The translations under genes and the position numbers were made by a program. 64,000 bases of DNA from Bacillota bacterium (GTDB lineage Bacteria; Bacillota; Clostridia; Christensenellales; CAG-138), in contig JAEWUO010000014.1 in the NCBI GenBank assembly GCA_023459335.1, positions 45,258 to 109,257 of the forward strand, in the 5' to 3' direction. The notes beneath the pieces were generated by a model. The model ran no database searches, was not told where the DNA came from, and saw nothing but the letters and a program-made list of their open reading frames with translations. The stretch's first letter is position 1, and every line of letters starts with the position of its first letter. Shown here piece by piece: positions 15,531 through 24,818 of this stretch.

Positions 15531-16345
15531 CAATGCCGGTTTCGGAAATCGTTCGGCTGGTTAAAATCAAACTGGAACCTGTCGCAGGCGAGGAAGCGGA
15601 GCAGCAGGCGAAATTTATCGTCGCCGCCGTAATCGGCGCGGAGCCCGCAGCGCTTGCCGTTCACGCGTGGACGCAGATGACGGAAGAGCAGATCGCGCTG
15701 ACGGGTGACCTGCTGGAACGCAGGATCAAGGGAGAACCGCTGCAATACATCCTAGGCGAATGGGGTTTTATGGGACTGCCGTTTTACGTGGACGAACGGG
15801 CGCTGATTCCGCGGCAGGACACGGAACTGCTTGCGGAAACGGCGGTCAAGCTGATTCAGGAACGAGGCTGTCATACATACCTCGACCTCTGCACCGGAAG
15901 CGGCTGCGTCGCGGTCTCCGTCGCTAAGCTGTCCGGCGTGCATGCGCTTGCTTCCGACATCAGCGCAGGCGCGCTGGAACTGGCGTGTGAAAACGCGGAG
16001 CTCAACGAAGCAAGCGTTGAATTTCTCGAAAGCGACCTGTTCGAACGGATCGACGGAGCGTTTGACCTGATCACCTGCAATCCGCCGTATCTTTCACAGG
16101 CAGATATGACCAGCCTGCAAAAAGAGATTACATTCGAACCCGTGCTCGCGCTGTATGGCGGCGTAGACGGGCTGGATTTTTACCGCAGGATTGCGAAAGA
16201 ATATCGCGCGCATCTCAATCCCGGCGGCGCGCTGCTGCTCGAAATCGGTAGTACGCAGGCGGAGACGGTATCGCCTCTGTTTTCCAGTAAAACGAAAGTG
16301 CTGAACGATATTGCCGGTAACCCGCGCGTACTGGTGATTGAATAG
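15527..16345 (+). CDS. prmC: Peptide chain release factor N5-glutamine methyltransferase
   Basis: PrmC methylates the glutamine of the GGQ motif in release factors RF1 and RF2, raising termination efficiency. 272 residues. A helical N-terminal recognition domain is followed by a class I SAM methyltransferase domain with DLCTGSGCVAVSVAK and the catalytic NPPY (in ITCNPPYLSQAD). The GTG start at 15527 overlaps the yqhQ stop and follows AAAGGAG; an ATG two codons later is further from that site. Its substrate gene prfA lies 83 bases downstream. Confidence 0.95.
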   Translation: MTMPVSEIVRLVKIKLEPVAGEEAEQQAKFIVAAVIGAEPAALAVHAWTQMTEEQIALTGDLLERRIKGEPLQYILGEWGFMGLPFYVDERALIPRQDTELLAETAVKLIQERGCHTYLDLCTGSGCVAVSVAKLSGVHALASDISAGALELACENAELNEASVEFLESDLFERIDGAFDLITCNPPYLSQADMTSLQKEITFEPVLALYGGVDGLDFYRRIAKEYRAHLNPGGALLLEIGSTQAETVSPLFSSKTKVLNDIAGNPRVLVIE

Positions 16346-16428
16346 TATCGTTTACGCGGCGATCCCGCAGACAGCGAATGACGCCGTCGGAAAAACGCAG
16401 TAAAACAGGCTCGGACATCGGAGGAACG

Positions 16429-17502
16429 ATGATCGAAAAACTTCAGGGAATCAAACAGCGATTCGACTTTCTCTCCGAGAAGCTCGCCGCGCCGGACGCG
16501 ATGGATAACCGCGATCTCTGGCGCGATATGGTTAAAGAGCGGGCTTCTCTGCAGGAGATTGTCGACGCGTTCGACGAATATAATACGAACAGCGCCGCGC
16601 TCGAAAACTGCAAAGCGATGCTTGCCGAGCGGCTTGACAGCGAAATGAAGGAGCTTGTCCATTCCGAAATCGAGGAACTGGAAGCGAAGCTGAAAGAGCT
16701 CGATGAAAAACTGCACATCCTGCTGCTGCCGAAGGACCCGAACGATGAGCGGGACGTGATTCTCGAAATTCGCGCTGGAACGGGCGGAGACGAGGCATCG
16801 CTCTTCGGTGCGGACCTGCTGCGCATGTATCTGCGTTATGCCGAGCGAAACGGATATAAGGTAGAGCACCTTTCGAACAACATGACCGAGATGGGCGGAG
16901 TCAAAGAGGTTGTGATCTCCATCGGCGGGAAGAACGGCGCATACAGCAGATTGAAATATGAAAGCGGCGTGCACCGCGTTCAGCGTGTGCCGGAGACGGA
17001 GTCGCAGGGACGCATCCACACGAGCGCGGCAACGGTCGCCGTATTGCCGGAGGTGGACGATGTGCAGGTGGAGATCAAAGACGGCGATCTGAGGATCGAT
17101 ACCTATCGTTCCAGCGGCGCGGGCGGCCAGCACGTGAATAAGACCGAATCCGCGATCCGCATCACGCACATTCCGACCGGCATGGTGGTTTCCTGCCAGG
17201 ACGAAAAATCGCAGCTGAAGAATAAAGAGCAGGCGATGCGAGTTCTTAAGAGCCGTCTGTACGACTATTATCACGGGCAGCAGCAAGCAGAACGCGCGGG
17301 CGAAAGAAAGAGCCAGATCGGTTCGGGTGACCGCAGCGAGAGAATCCGCACCTATAATTTTCCGCAGGGGCGCGTGACCGACCACCGTATCGGGCTTACG
17401 CTTTATAAGCTGGAAGCGTTCCTCGACGGAGACATGGACGAACTCATCGACGCGCTGATCGTTGCGGAGCGAAGCGAACGGCTCTCCGGGGAAGCGGACT
17501 GA
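16429..17502 (+). CDS. prfA: Peptide chain release factor 1
   Basis: RF1 reads UAA and UAG stop codons and triggers peptide release. 357 residues, the normal length. The GGQ motif sits in SSGAGGQHVNKTESA, the target of PrmC. The N-terminal coiled coil (about 1-100) and domain 2/4 segments (ILEIRAGTGGDEASLF, YKVEHLSNNMTEMGG) are typical. The start at 16429 has GGAGG 5-6 bases upstream and gives the family N terminus; an upstream in-frame ATG at 16378 has no such site. Confidence 0.96.
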   Translation: MIEKLQGIKQRFDFLSEKLAAPDAMDNRDLWRDMVKERASLQEIVDAFDEYNTNSAALENCKAMLAERLDSEMKELVHSEIEELEAKLKELDEKLHILLLPKDPNDERDVILEIRAGTGGDEASLFGADLLRMYLRYAERNGYKVEHLSNNMTEMGGVKEVVISIGGKNGAYSRLKYESGVHRVQRVPETESQGRIHTSAATVAVLPEVDDVQVEIKDGDLRIDTYRSSGAGGQHVNKTESAIRITHIPTGMVVSCQDEKSQLKNKEQAMRVLKSRLYDYYHGQQQAERAGERKSQIGSGDRSERIRTYNFPQGRVTDHRIGLTLYKLEAFLDGDMDELIDALIVAERSERLSGEAD

Positions 17503-17503
17503 T

Positions 17504-18589
17504 ATGGGTATGCGTCGGGAAGAACCATCCGCCTATGTGACGGAGGTCGTCAGCGCGGTGCGGCAGGAGGAAGCGGGGACGGCGGAGGGCGCGAAGCTGA
17601 TTCAGGCGGGTGAACTCGTCGCTTTCCCGACCGAAACGGTCTACGGTCTCGGCGCCGACGGACTGAACGCGAATGCGATCAGGAAAATATTCGAAGCAAA
17701 GGGGCGTCCGGCGGATAATCCGCTCATCGAGCACATCGCAAAAAAGAGCGATGTGCGAAAGCTCTGGAGAAGAATTCCCAAACAGGCACAGATTCTGATG
17801 GATACGTTCTGGCCGGGCCCGCTGACGCTGATCGCGCCGAAAAGCGATATCGTGCCGCAGGAAGCCACGGCTGGGCTGGACACGGTAGCGGTACGGATGC
17901 CGCAGAACAGAACCGCGCGGGCGCTGATTACGAAATCAGGCGTTCCCATCGCGGCGCCGAGCGCGAACCGCTCCGGCAGGCCGAGCCCGACGACCGCCCG
18001 TCATGTGTTGGACGATATGGACGGGCGCATCCCGCTCATCATCGACGGAGGCCCCTGCAGGTACGGCGTGGAGTCGACGGTGCTTTCGCTCGTCAGCGAC
18101 CCTGTGATTCTGCGGCCCGGCGCGATCACGCGCGAAATGATCGCGTCCCTCATCGGCGAAGTGCGCGTCAGCGAAAGCGTGCTCAATCCTTTAAAAGACG
18201 GAGAAACGGCGGCGTCTCCGGGTATGAAATACCTGCACTATGCGCCGAATGCGGAAGTGATCGTCGTACAGGGATCGCCGGAAAAAGCGGCGAAACGGGT
18301 CGGCGCGCTCTACCGGGAAGCGGAGGCGGACGGAAAAACGCCGGAGATCGCCGCGACGGAACAGACGAAACACTATTATAAAGGGAAACGTTATACCGTC
18401 CTTGGAGACCGGAACGCGCCCGTCACGCTCTGCGCAAACCTGTTTTCCGCGCTGCGGGACATGGACACGCGCGCGGATCTGATCCTCGCAGAGGGAATTC
18501 CGGCGGAGGACGAAGGGCTTGCTTATATGAACCGCCTGCTGCGCGCGGCGGGGTTTCACATCGTAGACGCGAACGCGAATATAGATTGA
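17504..18589 (+). CDS. sua5: L-threonylcarbamoyladenylate synthase, Sua5 type
   Basis: Makes threonylcarbamoyl-AMP from threonine, bicarbonate and ATP for the t6A37 modification of ANN-decoding tRNAs. 361 residues: a YrdC-like domain (about 30-230, with VAFPTETVYGLG, KGRPADNPL and SANRSGRPSPT) plus the C-terminal Sua5 domain (about 240-361), which separates it from short TsaC enzymes. The start at 17504 lies one base after the prfA stop region and is preceded by GGGGAAG; an in-frame GTG further upstream lies inside prfA. The sua5-rpiB-upp order resembles the ywlC region of Bacillus. Confidence 0.94.
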   Translation: MGMRREEPSAYVTEVVSAVRQEEAGTAEGAKLIQAGELVAFPTETVYGLGADGLNANAIRKIFEAKGRPADNPLIEHIAKKSDVRKLWRRIPKQAQILMDTFWPGPLTLIAPKSDIVPQEATAGLDTVAVRMPQNRTARALITKSGVPIAAPSANRSGRPSPTTARHVLDDMDGRIPLIIDGGPCRYGVESTVLSLVSDPVILRPGAITREMIASLIGEVRVSESVLNPLKDGETAASPGMKYLHYAPNAEVIVVQGSPEKAAKRVGALYREAEADGKTPEIAATEQTKHYYKGKRYTVLGDRNAPVTLCANLFSALRDMDTRADLILAEGIPAEDEGLAYMNRLLRAAGFHIVDANANID

Positions 18590-18624
18590 ACGTTATTATC
18601 GTTCGAACGAGAAAAGGAGAAAGT

Positions 18625-19071
18625 ATGAAGATTGCGATTGGATGCGATCACGGCGGATTTGATATGAAAGAAGCGCTTGTACAGTACATGCGCGAACAGG
18701 GGCACGAAGTGAAGGATTTCGGTTCCTACGACAAGAACAGCATCGATTATCCGGACTATATCATTCCCGTTGGAGAGAGCGTCGCGCGCGGCGAGTTCGA
18801 TCGCGGCGTCGTTATCTGCACGACGGGAATCGGCGCCAGCATCTCGGCAAACAAAGTGTGCGGCATTCGCTGCGCGCTCGTTTCCGATGAGTATTCCGCA
18901 AGGATGACGCGTCAGCATAACGACACCAACGTCATCGCGTTCGGCGCAAACGTCACGACCGTCATCCGCGCAAAGGAAATGCTCGAAATCTGGCTGAGCG
19001 AACCGTTTTCTCACGGAGAACGGCACCAGCGCAGGATCGATAAGATATCCGCCTACGAAAAAACGCATTAA
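18625..19071 (+). CDS. rpiB: Ribose-5-phosphate isomerase B (RpiB/LacAB family)
   Basis: Interconverts ribose 5-phosphate and ribulose 5-phosphate. 148 residues. It has IAIGCDHGG at the N terminus (phosphate-binding), the catalytic cysteine in VVICTTGIGASISANK, and RQHNDTNVIAFGA. E. coli RpiB has CGTG where this protein has CTTG; related LacAB-family members vary here, so a different aldose phosphate cannot be fully excluded. The start at 18625 follows AAAAGGAGA. upp follows 12 bases later. Confidence 0.9.
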   Translation: MKIAIGCDHGGFDMKEALVQYMREQGHEVKDFGSYDKNSIDYPDYIIPVGESVARGEFDRGVVICTTGIGASISANKVCGIRCALVSDEYSARMTRQHNDTNVIAFGANVTTVIRAKEMLEIWLSEPFSHGERHQRRIDKISAYEKTH

Positions 19072-19083
19072 GGAGGCTCACAC

Positions 19084-19713
19084 ATGTCAAAACTCATTAC
19101 CATCGACCATCCGCTCGTACAGCACAAGCTCTCGCTGCTCAGGGACAAAGACACTGGCTGCAAGGCGTTCCGCGAACTCGTCTACGAATTGGCTATGCTG
19201 ATGGCATACGAAGTGACGCGCGATTTGGAACTCAAGGAGATCGAAATCGAAACCCCGATTTGCAAAACCACCGTGCAGACGCTCGCAAACGAAAAAATCG
19301 CGGTGATCCCGATCCTTCGCGCCGGACTTGGGATGGCGGACGGGATCATGAGCCTGATTCCCAATGCGAAGGTGGGGCATATCGGCCTGTACCGCAATCC
19401 GGACACGCTGATGCCGATCGGATATTACTGCAAGCTGCCGCAGGACATCGCCGAGCGGGAGACGATCATCGTGGATCCCATGCTCGCGACCGGAAACTCC
19501 GGCATCGAGGCGATCAATATACTGAAGAAAAACAACGTCACAAGCATTCGCTTCGTGAGCCTGATCGCCGCTCCGGAAGGAATCGCGGCGATGCAGAAGA
19601 CGCATCCGGACGTGGACATCTACGTTGCGCATGTCGACGAAAAGCTCAACAGCCACGGATATATCGTCCCTGGACTTGGCGACGCGGGAGACCGTCTCTT
19701 TGGCACGAAGTAA
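19084..19713 (+). CDS. upp: Uracil phosphoribosyltransferase
   Basis: Salvages uracil to UMP using PRPP. 209 residues, standard length. The PRPP-binding motif is VDPMLATGNSG, and the C-terminal uracil-binding region (HGYIVPGLGDAGDRLFGT) is intact. A strong AAGGAGG site precedes the ATG. It closes the run that starts at yqhQ and is followed by a long terminator and then the V-type ATPase operon. Confidence 0.97.
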   Translation: MSKLITIDHPLVQHKLSLLRDKDTGCKAFRELVYELAMLMAYEVTRDLELKEIEIETPICKTTVQTLANEKIAVIPILRAGLGMADGIMSLIPNAKVGHIGLYRNPDTLMPIGYYCKLPQDIAERETIIVDPMLATGNSGIEAINILKKNNVTSIRFVSLIAAPEGIAAMQKTHPDVDIYVAHVDEKLNSHGYIVPGLGDAGDRLFGTK

Positions 19714-19743
19714 GCAAGCAGGAAGCGGTACGATCATCGAATC

Positions 19744-19806
19744 AAAGCGCAGGCGTGCGGCGGGGGTTTCAGAAGAAACCGTCCGTATGCCATGCGCTTT
19801 TCTTTT
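19744..19806 (+). terminator. Long intrinsic terminator after upp
   Basis: An imperfect stem of about 25 bp (AAAGCGCA outward, GTTTC/GAAAC at the loop) spans 19744-19800 and ends in TTTTCTTTTT. Confidence 0.8.
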
Positions 19807-19871
19807 TCGGCGCTGCATGTTTTCTGTGAAAAAAGACATGAAAAATGTAGCCAAAATATTATATAAATCCA

Positions 19872-19900
19872 TTTCAACAAACGAGCAGATGTGTTAAGAT
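19872..19900 (+). promoter_or_regulatory. Probable promoter of the V-type ATPase operon
   Basis: Extended -10 element TGTTAAGAT (TAAGAT at 19895-19900) with a weak -35 TTTCAA at 19872-19877, 17-base spacer. The first gene starts 75 bases downstream. Confidence 0.5.
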
Positions 19901-19974
19901 AAATAAGTTGTAATTATCGGAACCTTCGATCAAGGATAATACGTCTTGTTTCGAGGATGGTTTGGAGGATATCC

Positions 19975-20289
19975 ATGCGGTCTGTCATAGACGAAATTGC
20001 GGCAGCCGAGCAGCGCGCGGAAGAGATACGTCTTTCCGCCGCGGCAGGCGCGCGAGAAGCGATTGCCAAAGCGCGCGAAGACGCGCAGTCTGCGCTGGCA
20101 CGGCTGGAGGAAACGGAGCGGGAAACGGCGCGCGCGCAGCTGGAGCTTGCGGGGCTGGAAGGCGAACGTCTCTCAAAAGAGCAGCTCGAACAGATGAAAC
20201 GGGAAGCGGACGAGCTCTGCGCGCGCGCGCAGGATCGCGTTGCCGATGCGGTTCGCTATCTCGTGGATAAGGTGTTAAAAACGGCATGA
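19975..20289 (+). CDS. ntpF: V-type ATPase peripheral-stalk subunit G/H-like (NtpF position)
   Basis: 104 residues, almost entirely Ala/Glu/Arg-rich helix with heptad character, like the AhaH/subunit G stalk proteins that pair with subunit E. Sequence identity in this family is low, so the call rests on composition, length and position as the first gene of the operon (Enterococcus hirae ntpF). The start at 19975 follows TTTGGAGGA by 5 bases; an in-frame ATG at 19957 precedes that site and is less likely. It overlaps ntpI by four bases. Confidence 0.75.
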   Translation: MRSVIDEIAAAEQRAEEIRLSAAAGAREAIAKAREDAQSALARLEETERETARAQLELAGLEGERLSKEQLEQMKREADELCARAQDRVADAVRYLVDKVLKTA

Positions 20290-22235
20290 TCGTTTCGATG
20301 AAACGTATGACGCTCGTCGCCCATAAGGCGGACGAAGCGGCAATTCTGAAAACACTGCAGGCGATCCGTTCGGTCGAGATCATCGCCGAAGACGGCGAAA
20401 GCGCGGAGAATACTTCGCTGGAGCGCGCTGAAGCACGCCTGCAGAAGCTGGGCGACGCGCTGGTCGCGATACGTCCGTTTTCACAAAAAAAGAGTATGCT
20501 GTCTGCCGCGCCGGAAGCGAAAGTGGGGCAGCTTTCCGATACCCTTCCGGAAGCGCTCGCGCTCTCGGAGAGGCTGAATGCAATCGGCCGCGATCTGGCG
20601 TCGACAAAAGCGGAGATTGAAAAAAACGAAACGCTGATCGAATCCCTCCGCCCGTGGGAAGCGTTTCCCGCGGATATGATGGCTTATCAGACCAGCAAAA
20701 GGGTTAAGTATTTTACCGGATTACTTGCGGCCGCGGATGTGGAGAAGCTGGAAAGCCTTGAAGCGACGGCCGAATATCAGCTCTTCAACGAAGGACTAGT
20801 GCGTACCTGCATCGTGGCATGCCCGCAGGAAGAAGCGAAAAGCGTCGCAAATTTCCTCAAGTCGCTCGATTGGACGGACTATGCGTTTCCGAAAATCGGA
20901 GGAACTCCGGCGGCTGCAATGGAAGAGCTTGCCGAACAGAATCGCACGCTGACGGCAAAAAAGGTCGAACTGGAAACAGAGTTATACCAGGCGGCCAACG
21001 GAAAGGATTCTTTGGTTGAAGGCGCTTATGACGCAGCCGTAATCGAACGGGACCGCGCGCGCGCGGCGTCGGAACTTCTGCGCACAAGCGCGACGTTTCA
21101 GTTGGAAGGCTGGATACCGGAGGATCGGGCGGAACGCGTTGAAAACGCGATCCGATCCGTCACGGACGCATATTATCTCGATATAAGGGACCACGCGGCG
21201 AACGAAACGCCGCCGTCATACGTGGAAAACCGACCGTTTGCCACCCCGTTTGAGCAGGTGACGAACCTATATTCGCGGCCCGACCCGAACGGCATCGACG
21301 CGACGCCGTATATGGCGCCGTTCTATGTGCTGCTTTTCGGTCTGATGCTCAGTGATTCGGGCTATGGCATCGTTCTGGCCATTCTGACGGCGATTTTTAT
21401 CAAAATCAAGCATCCGAGCGGAATGATGGGCGGGTTTGCGCGCGTGATTTTCTGGGGCGGACTGTCCACGATCGTCTGGGGCGTACTGGTCGGCACGTTT
21501 TTCGGGATGGACTTCGATACGGTATTCGGGACCAACAATCTGTTTCCGCTGTTCGTTGACCCGATGAGCGACCCGATCGGGATGCTGATCCTTTGCTTCG
21601 GGCTGGGCGTCGTGCATATCCTCTTCGGCGTCGTACTGAAAATGAAAATTTCGTTTTCGCGAGGAGACTGGCAATCCGCGATCTTCGACAGCCTGTCGTG
21701 GATTCTGATCGTCGTCGGCCTGATCGTCTATGCCGTGCCTTCCTCCGTACAGGGGATTCCGGCGGCTGTCGGGACCATCGGTCTTATCATGGCGGGGCTG
21801 GGCGCGCTGATGATCCTTCTCTTTAAGGGACGCGAGAAGAAAAATCCATTTTCAAGAACGATTTCCGGTTTGGGCGAACTGTATCAGGTGACCGGGTATC
21901 TTTCCGATATCCTGTCCTACGCGCGTTTGTTCGCTCTTGGCATCGCGACCGGCGTTATCGCATCGGTTTTCAACGAACTCTGCAAGATGCTGATGGGATC
22001 GAACATCCTCGTACTGAAGATTTTGGGGATCATCGTGGCATGCGGCCTTTTAGTCGCGCTGCACGCGTTCAATATCGCGATCAATACGCTCGGCGCGTTC
22101 GTTCACTGCGCGAGGCTCCAGTATGTCGAGTTTTACGGGAAGTTCTACGAGCCGGGCGGACGGGCGTTTCGACCGCTGGGATATCAAACAAAACACATTC
22201 GAATTCTTGATGAAGCGGCATCCGATACAAAATAA
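20286..22235 (+). CDS. ntpI: V-type ATPase subunit I (a subunit, membrane stator)
   Basis: 649 residues. The cytoplasmic N-terminal half (about 1-340) contains coiled coils; the C-terminal half has seven to eight membrane helices beginning near YMAPFYVLLFGLMLSDSGYG. The arginine needed for ion translocation lies in a C-terminal helix, most likely in DILSYARLFALGIATG. The subunit forms the half-channels and anchors the peripheral stalks. The start overlaps the preceding stop (ATGA). Confidence 0.93.
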   Translation: MIVSMKRMTLVAHKADEAAILKTLQAIRSVEIIAEDGESAENTSLERAEARLQKLGDALVAIRPFSQKKSMLSAAPEAKVGQLSDTLPEALALSERLNAIGRDLASTKAEIEKNETLIESLRPWEAFPADMMAYQTSKRVKYFTGLLAAADVEKLESLEATAEYQLFNEGLVRTCIVACPQEEAKSVANFLKSLDWTDYAFPKIGGTPAAAMEELAEQNRTLTAKKVELETELYQAANGKDSLVEGAYDAAVIERDRARAASELLRTSATFQLEGWIPEDRAERVENAIRSVTDAYYLDIRDHAANETPPSYVENRPFATPFEQVTNLYSRPDPNGIDATPYMAPFYVLLFGLMLSDSGYGIVLAILTAIFIKIKHPSGMMGGFARVIFWGGLSTIVWGVLVGTFFGMDFDTVFGTNNLFPLFVDPMSDPIGMLILCFGLGVVHILFGVVLKMKISFSRGDWQSAIFDSLSWILIVVGLIVYAVPSSVQGIPAAVGTIGLIMAGLGALMILLFKGREKKNPFSRTISGLGELYQVTGYLSDILSYARLFALGIATGVIASVFNELCKMLMGSNILVLKILGIIVACGLLVALHAFNIAINTLGAFVHCARLQYVEFYGKFYEPGGRAFRPLGYQTKHIRILDEAASDTK

Positions 22236-22271
22236 TATCGACACAAAATATGTAAAACGGAATCAAATTTC

Positions 22272-22287
22272 GGATGAACAATCATCC
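22272..22287 (+). other. Small hairpin in the ntpI-ntpK gap
   Basis: GGATGA/TCATCC with a 4-base loop in an 82-base AT-rich gap, about 20 bases before the ntpK ribosome-binding site. The proteolipid is needed in many copies, so a local stabilising or initiation-enhancing role is plausible but unproven. Confidence 0.35.
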
Positions 22288-22317
22288 AAACAAGATTGAC
22301 AAGGAGGCTATTCTACT

Positions 22318-22794
22318 ATGGAACTTCAATGGGGTACAATCTTTGCGGCGGCTGGCGCCGCGATGGCCGCGGTGATGGCGGGCGTAGGCAGCGCGATCGG
22401 CGTAGGTCTGGCCGGTCAGGCGAGCGCCGGCGTTGTTTCCGAGGATCCGGATCGTTTCGGCTCCTGCCTGCTTTTACAGCTGCTGCCCGGCACGCAGGGT
22501 ATCTACGGGCTTCTGATCGCGTTCGTCATCGCGACGAAGGCCGGCCTGCTCGGCGGCGGCTCCGCGCTGAGCGCAACGGCGGGGCTGAACCTGTTCCTCG
22601 CGGCGATTCCGATCGCGTTCGGCGGCCTGCTTTCTGCAATCGCGCAGGGCAAAGTCGCCGTGGCCGGTATTAATCTGGTCGCGAAGAAGCCGGAAGAACA
22701 AGGAAAAGCGATGCTGATGACCGTCATGGTCGAAACCTACGCGGTTCTTTCGCTGCTGATCTCCTTCCTGCTCGTCAACGGCGTCAAGGTCTGA
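22318..22794 (+). CDS. ntpK: V-type ATPase rotor ring proteolipid (subunit K)
   Basis: 158 residues in two fused hairpins (four membrane helices). The ion-binding acidic residue is E139 in VETYAVLSLL; the first hairpin has no equivalent acid, as in E. hirae NtpK. The companion residues L56, T59, Q60 (LLPGTQGIYG) and Q110 (SAIAQGKVAVAG) match the Na+-coordinating set of E. hirae NtpK (Leu61, Thr64, Gln65, Gln110, Glu139), suggesting Na+ coupling. A strong AAGGAGG site precedes the ATG. Confidence 0.95.
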   Translation: MELQWGTIFAAAGAAMAAVMAGVGSAIGVGLAGQASAGVVSEDPDRFGSCLLLQLLPGTQGIYGLLIAFVIATKAGLLGGGSALSATAGLNLFLAAIPIAFGGLLSAIAQGKVAVAGINLVAKKPEEQGKAMLMTVMVETYAVLSLLISFLLVNGVKV

Positions 22795-22833
22795 TCACCG
22801 GCTGCGATTTTTAAGTAAGGTTAGGAGAAGCCA

Positions 22834-23418
22834 ATGGCAACGATAACCATCTCCGGTACGAATAAACTCGCGAATCGAATCGTCGGCGAGGCGGAAGACG
22901 ATGCGCGTCAAGCGCGCGAAGAAGCGGACGCATCCATACGGGAAATTCGCCAGCAAAGTGAAAAAGCGCTTTCCGTGCGCCGCGCGGAACTGGAAAACCA
23001 GCGTGAAACATCAAAAAAGAGTTTGATCGCGGGCTATCTGACACGCGCTTCGCTGGATGGAAAAAAAGAAGCGCTGCGAAAAAAACGCGACGTAATCGAC
23101 ACGGCGTTTTCGCGCGCTTACGACGCCTTGCTCGCGCTGGACGCGGAGAAGAGAAAAGCGATCTGCGCGCGCTTGCTGGAGTCGGAAGCCGAAGGCGGGG
23201 AAACCGTCCTGCCAGCAAAAGCCGACCGCAAGGCGCTGGAATCCCTGATTGCCGCGCTGCCGCAGAAAAAGCTTGCGTTGTCCAAAGACGACGCGAAGAT
23301 CGACGGCGGTTTTGTTCTGTCGGGACAGGGTTACGAAAAGGACTGTTCGTTTCTGTCACTGTTAAGCGGCCTGCGCGCCGAAGAAGAGACGTCGGTTTAC
23401 CGGCTGCTCTTCGACTGA
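22834..23418 (+). CDS. ntpE: V-type ATPase peripheral-stalk subunit E
   Basis: 194 residues. A long charged N-terminal helix (about 15-110, rich in Arg/Glu/Lys) is followed by a compact C-terminal domain with DGGFVLSGQGYEKDCSF, the typical subunit E ending that binds the catalytic head. It should pair with the G/H-like subunit encoded first in the operon. A TTAGGAG site precedes the ATG; ntpC starts 16 bases after the stop. Confidence 0.88.
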   Translation: MATITISGTNKLANRIVGEAEDDARQAREEADASIREIRQQSEKALSVRRAELENQRETSKKSLIAGYLTRASLDGKKEALRKKRDVIDTAFSRAYDALLALDAEKRKAICARLLESEAEGGETVLPAKADRKALESLIAALPQKKLALSKDDAKIDGGFVLSGQGYEKDCSFLSLLSGLRAEEETSVYRLLFD

Positions 23419-23434
23419 GCGGAGGGAGGATTTC

Positions 23435-24424
23435 ATGCCACAGCCAAGTTACGCCTATGCCGGCGCGCGCATCAGCGCGCTGGAAAAGTCGCTTTTTGGC
23501 AGGGATGCCGTCCGCCGCATGGCCGAAGGCTCGCTGGACGACGCGATGCGCGTTTTACTGGACGCGAAATACGGCAATCTTGCGGACGCGACCGGGGACG
23601 ACGTGGAAACCATGATCGACAACGTGCGAAGAGATACGGCGCGTACCGTCATGGAGCTTTCGCCGGATCCCGCGCTGACAGACCTGTTTTTGCTGCAGAC
23701 CGACGCGCAGAACCTGAAGGTTCTCGTCAAGTCCCGCCTGCTCGCCGCAGCCGATCCTCTCTGGCTCGAGGGCGGGATCTATTCGCGAGATCAGCTGACC
23801 GGAATGGTATCCGAATCGAAGTACGATCTGCTGACGCCGCGGATGCGCGAAGCGCTGGAACGGCTGGAAGCGAAGATGCGCATCCAGATCGAACCGCAGC
23901 TGGTGAGCGTCATGATCGATTACGGATACTTCGCGCATTGTCTCGAAGCCGCAAAAGATACGAAAGAGCCGTTTGTGCGGCAGTATTTCGAAGCGAGCAG
24001 CGACTTTAACAATGTGATCACGTTTTTCCGGATGCGCGCGATGGGTGCGCAGAAGGAAGATCTGAAGGATGTTTTGCTCCCGAGCGCGGGCGTAAAGTGC
24101 GAAACGCTGATCGACGCGTATGAACTCACCGCTGAATCGCTGACCCGCGCGCTGTCCGGCAGCGTCGCAAAAGGCGCGCTGCAGGACGGGCTCTCGAAGA
24201 TGCTGGTCAGCGGCAACATCGCCATGATCGAAAAGGCGCGCGACGATTATCTTCTCTCGCTCGTAAACGCGCACCGGCACGAGCGCATGACGATCTTCCC
24301 GGTCGTGGGATATCTCCTCGCGCGGGATCGCGAGGCGAAGGCCGTTCGGCTGATCCTGACCGTCAAGAGAAACGGCCTGGAGGATGCGGTCGTCGCGGAA
24401 AGGCTCAGGGAATTGTATGGCTAA
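23435..24424 (+). CDS. ntpC: V-type ATPase subunit C (d-type, rotor coupling)
   Basis: 329 residues. An AC39/subunit C fold with repeated helical bundles and the N-terminal motif YAYAGARISALEKSLF. This funnel-shaped subunit sits on the proteolipid ring and couples it to the central stalk (D-F). It ends eight bases inside the next gene, ntpG, indicating translational coupling. Confidence 0.9.
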   Translation: MPQPSYAYAGARISALEKSLFGRDAVRRMAEGSLDDAMRVLLDAKYGNLADATGDDVETMIDNVRRDTARTVMELSPDPALTDLFLLQTDAQNLKVLVKSRLLAAADPLWLEGGIYSRDQLTGMVSESKYDLLTPRMREALERLEAKMRIQIEPQLVSVMIDYGYFAHCLEAAKDTKEPFVRQYFEASSDFNNVITFFRMRAMGAQKEDLKDVLLPSAGVKCETLIDAYELTAESLTRALSGSVAKGALQDGLSKMLVSGNIAMIEKARDDYLLSLVNAHRHERMTIFPVVGYLLARDREAKAVRLILTVKRNGLEDAVVAERLRELYG

Positions 24425-24734
24425 AATCGGCGTGATCGGGGACCGGGATTCCGTACTGCTGTTTCAGGCGGTCGGCCTGGACGTTTTCTTTGAAGAGAAC
24501 GGCGCGGGCGCAAACCGTACGCTGCACCGGCTCGCGCGCGAGGGTTACGCCTCCGTGTTTATTACCGAAAAACTGTATGCCGCCTGCGCGGAGACGATCG
24601 CGGAGTATCAGGGACAGCCGTATCCGGCGATCATCCCGATTCCGAACAATCAGGGTTCGCGCGGTACGGGAGAACGTATCCTAAGGCAGAACGTGGAAAA
24701 AGCGGTCGGCATGGATATCCTCTCCAACACATAA
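24417..24734 (+). CDS. ntpG: V-type ATPase central-stalk subunit F (E. hirae NtpG)
   Basis: 105 residues, the standard size. The Rossmann-like N-terminal domain starts KIGVIGDRDSVLLFQAVG, a hallmark of subunit F, and the C terminus carries the conserved PNNQGSRGTG loop. It binds subunit D in the rotor shaft. The ATG at 24417 overlaps the end of ntpC; an earlier in-frame ATG lies deeper within ntpC and is not needed. Symbol follows the E. hirae ntp operon. Confidence 0.9.
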   Translation: MAKIGVIGDRDSVLLFQAVGLDVFFEENGAGANRTLHRLAREGYASVFITEKLYAACAETIAEYQGQPYPAIIPIPNNQGSRGTGERILRQNVEKAVGMDILSNT

Positions 24735-24818
24735 GCTTGAATAAAAGCGTCCGTCCCGTTTTCGGGCGGCGCGGAAGATAAGCGTAAAGATAGTTACGAT
24801 TACGAAAGGGCAAACAAC

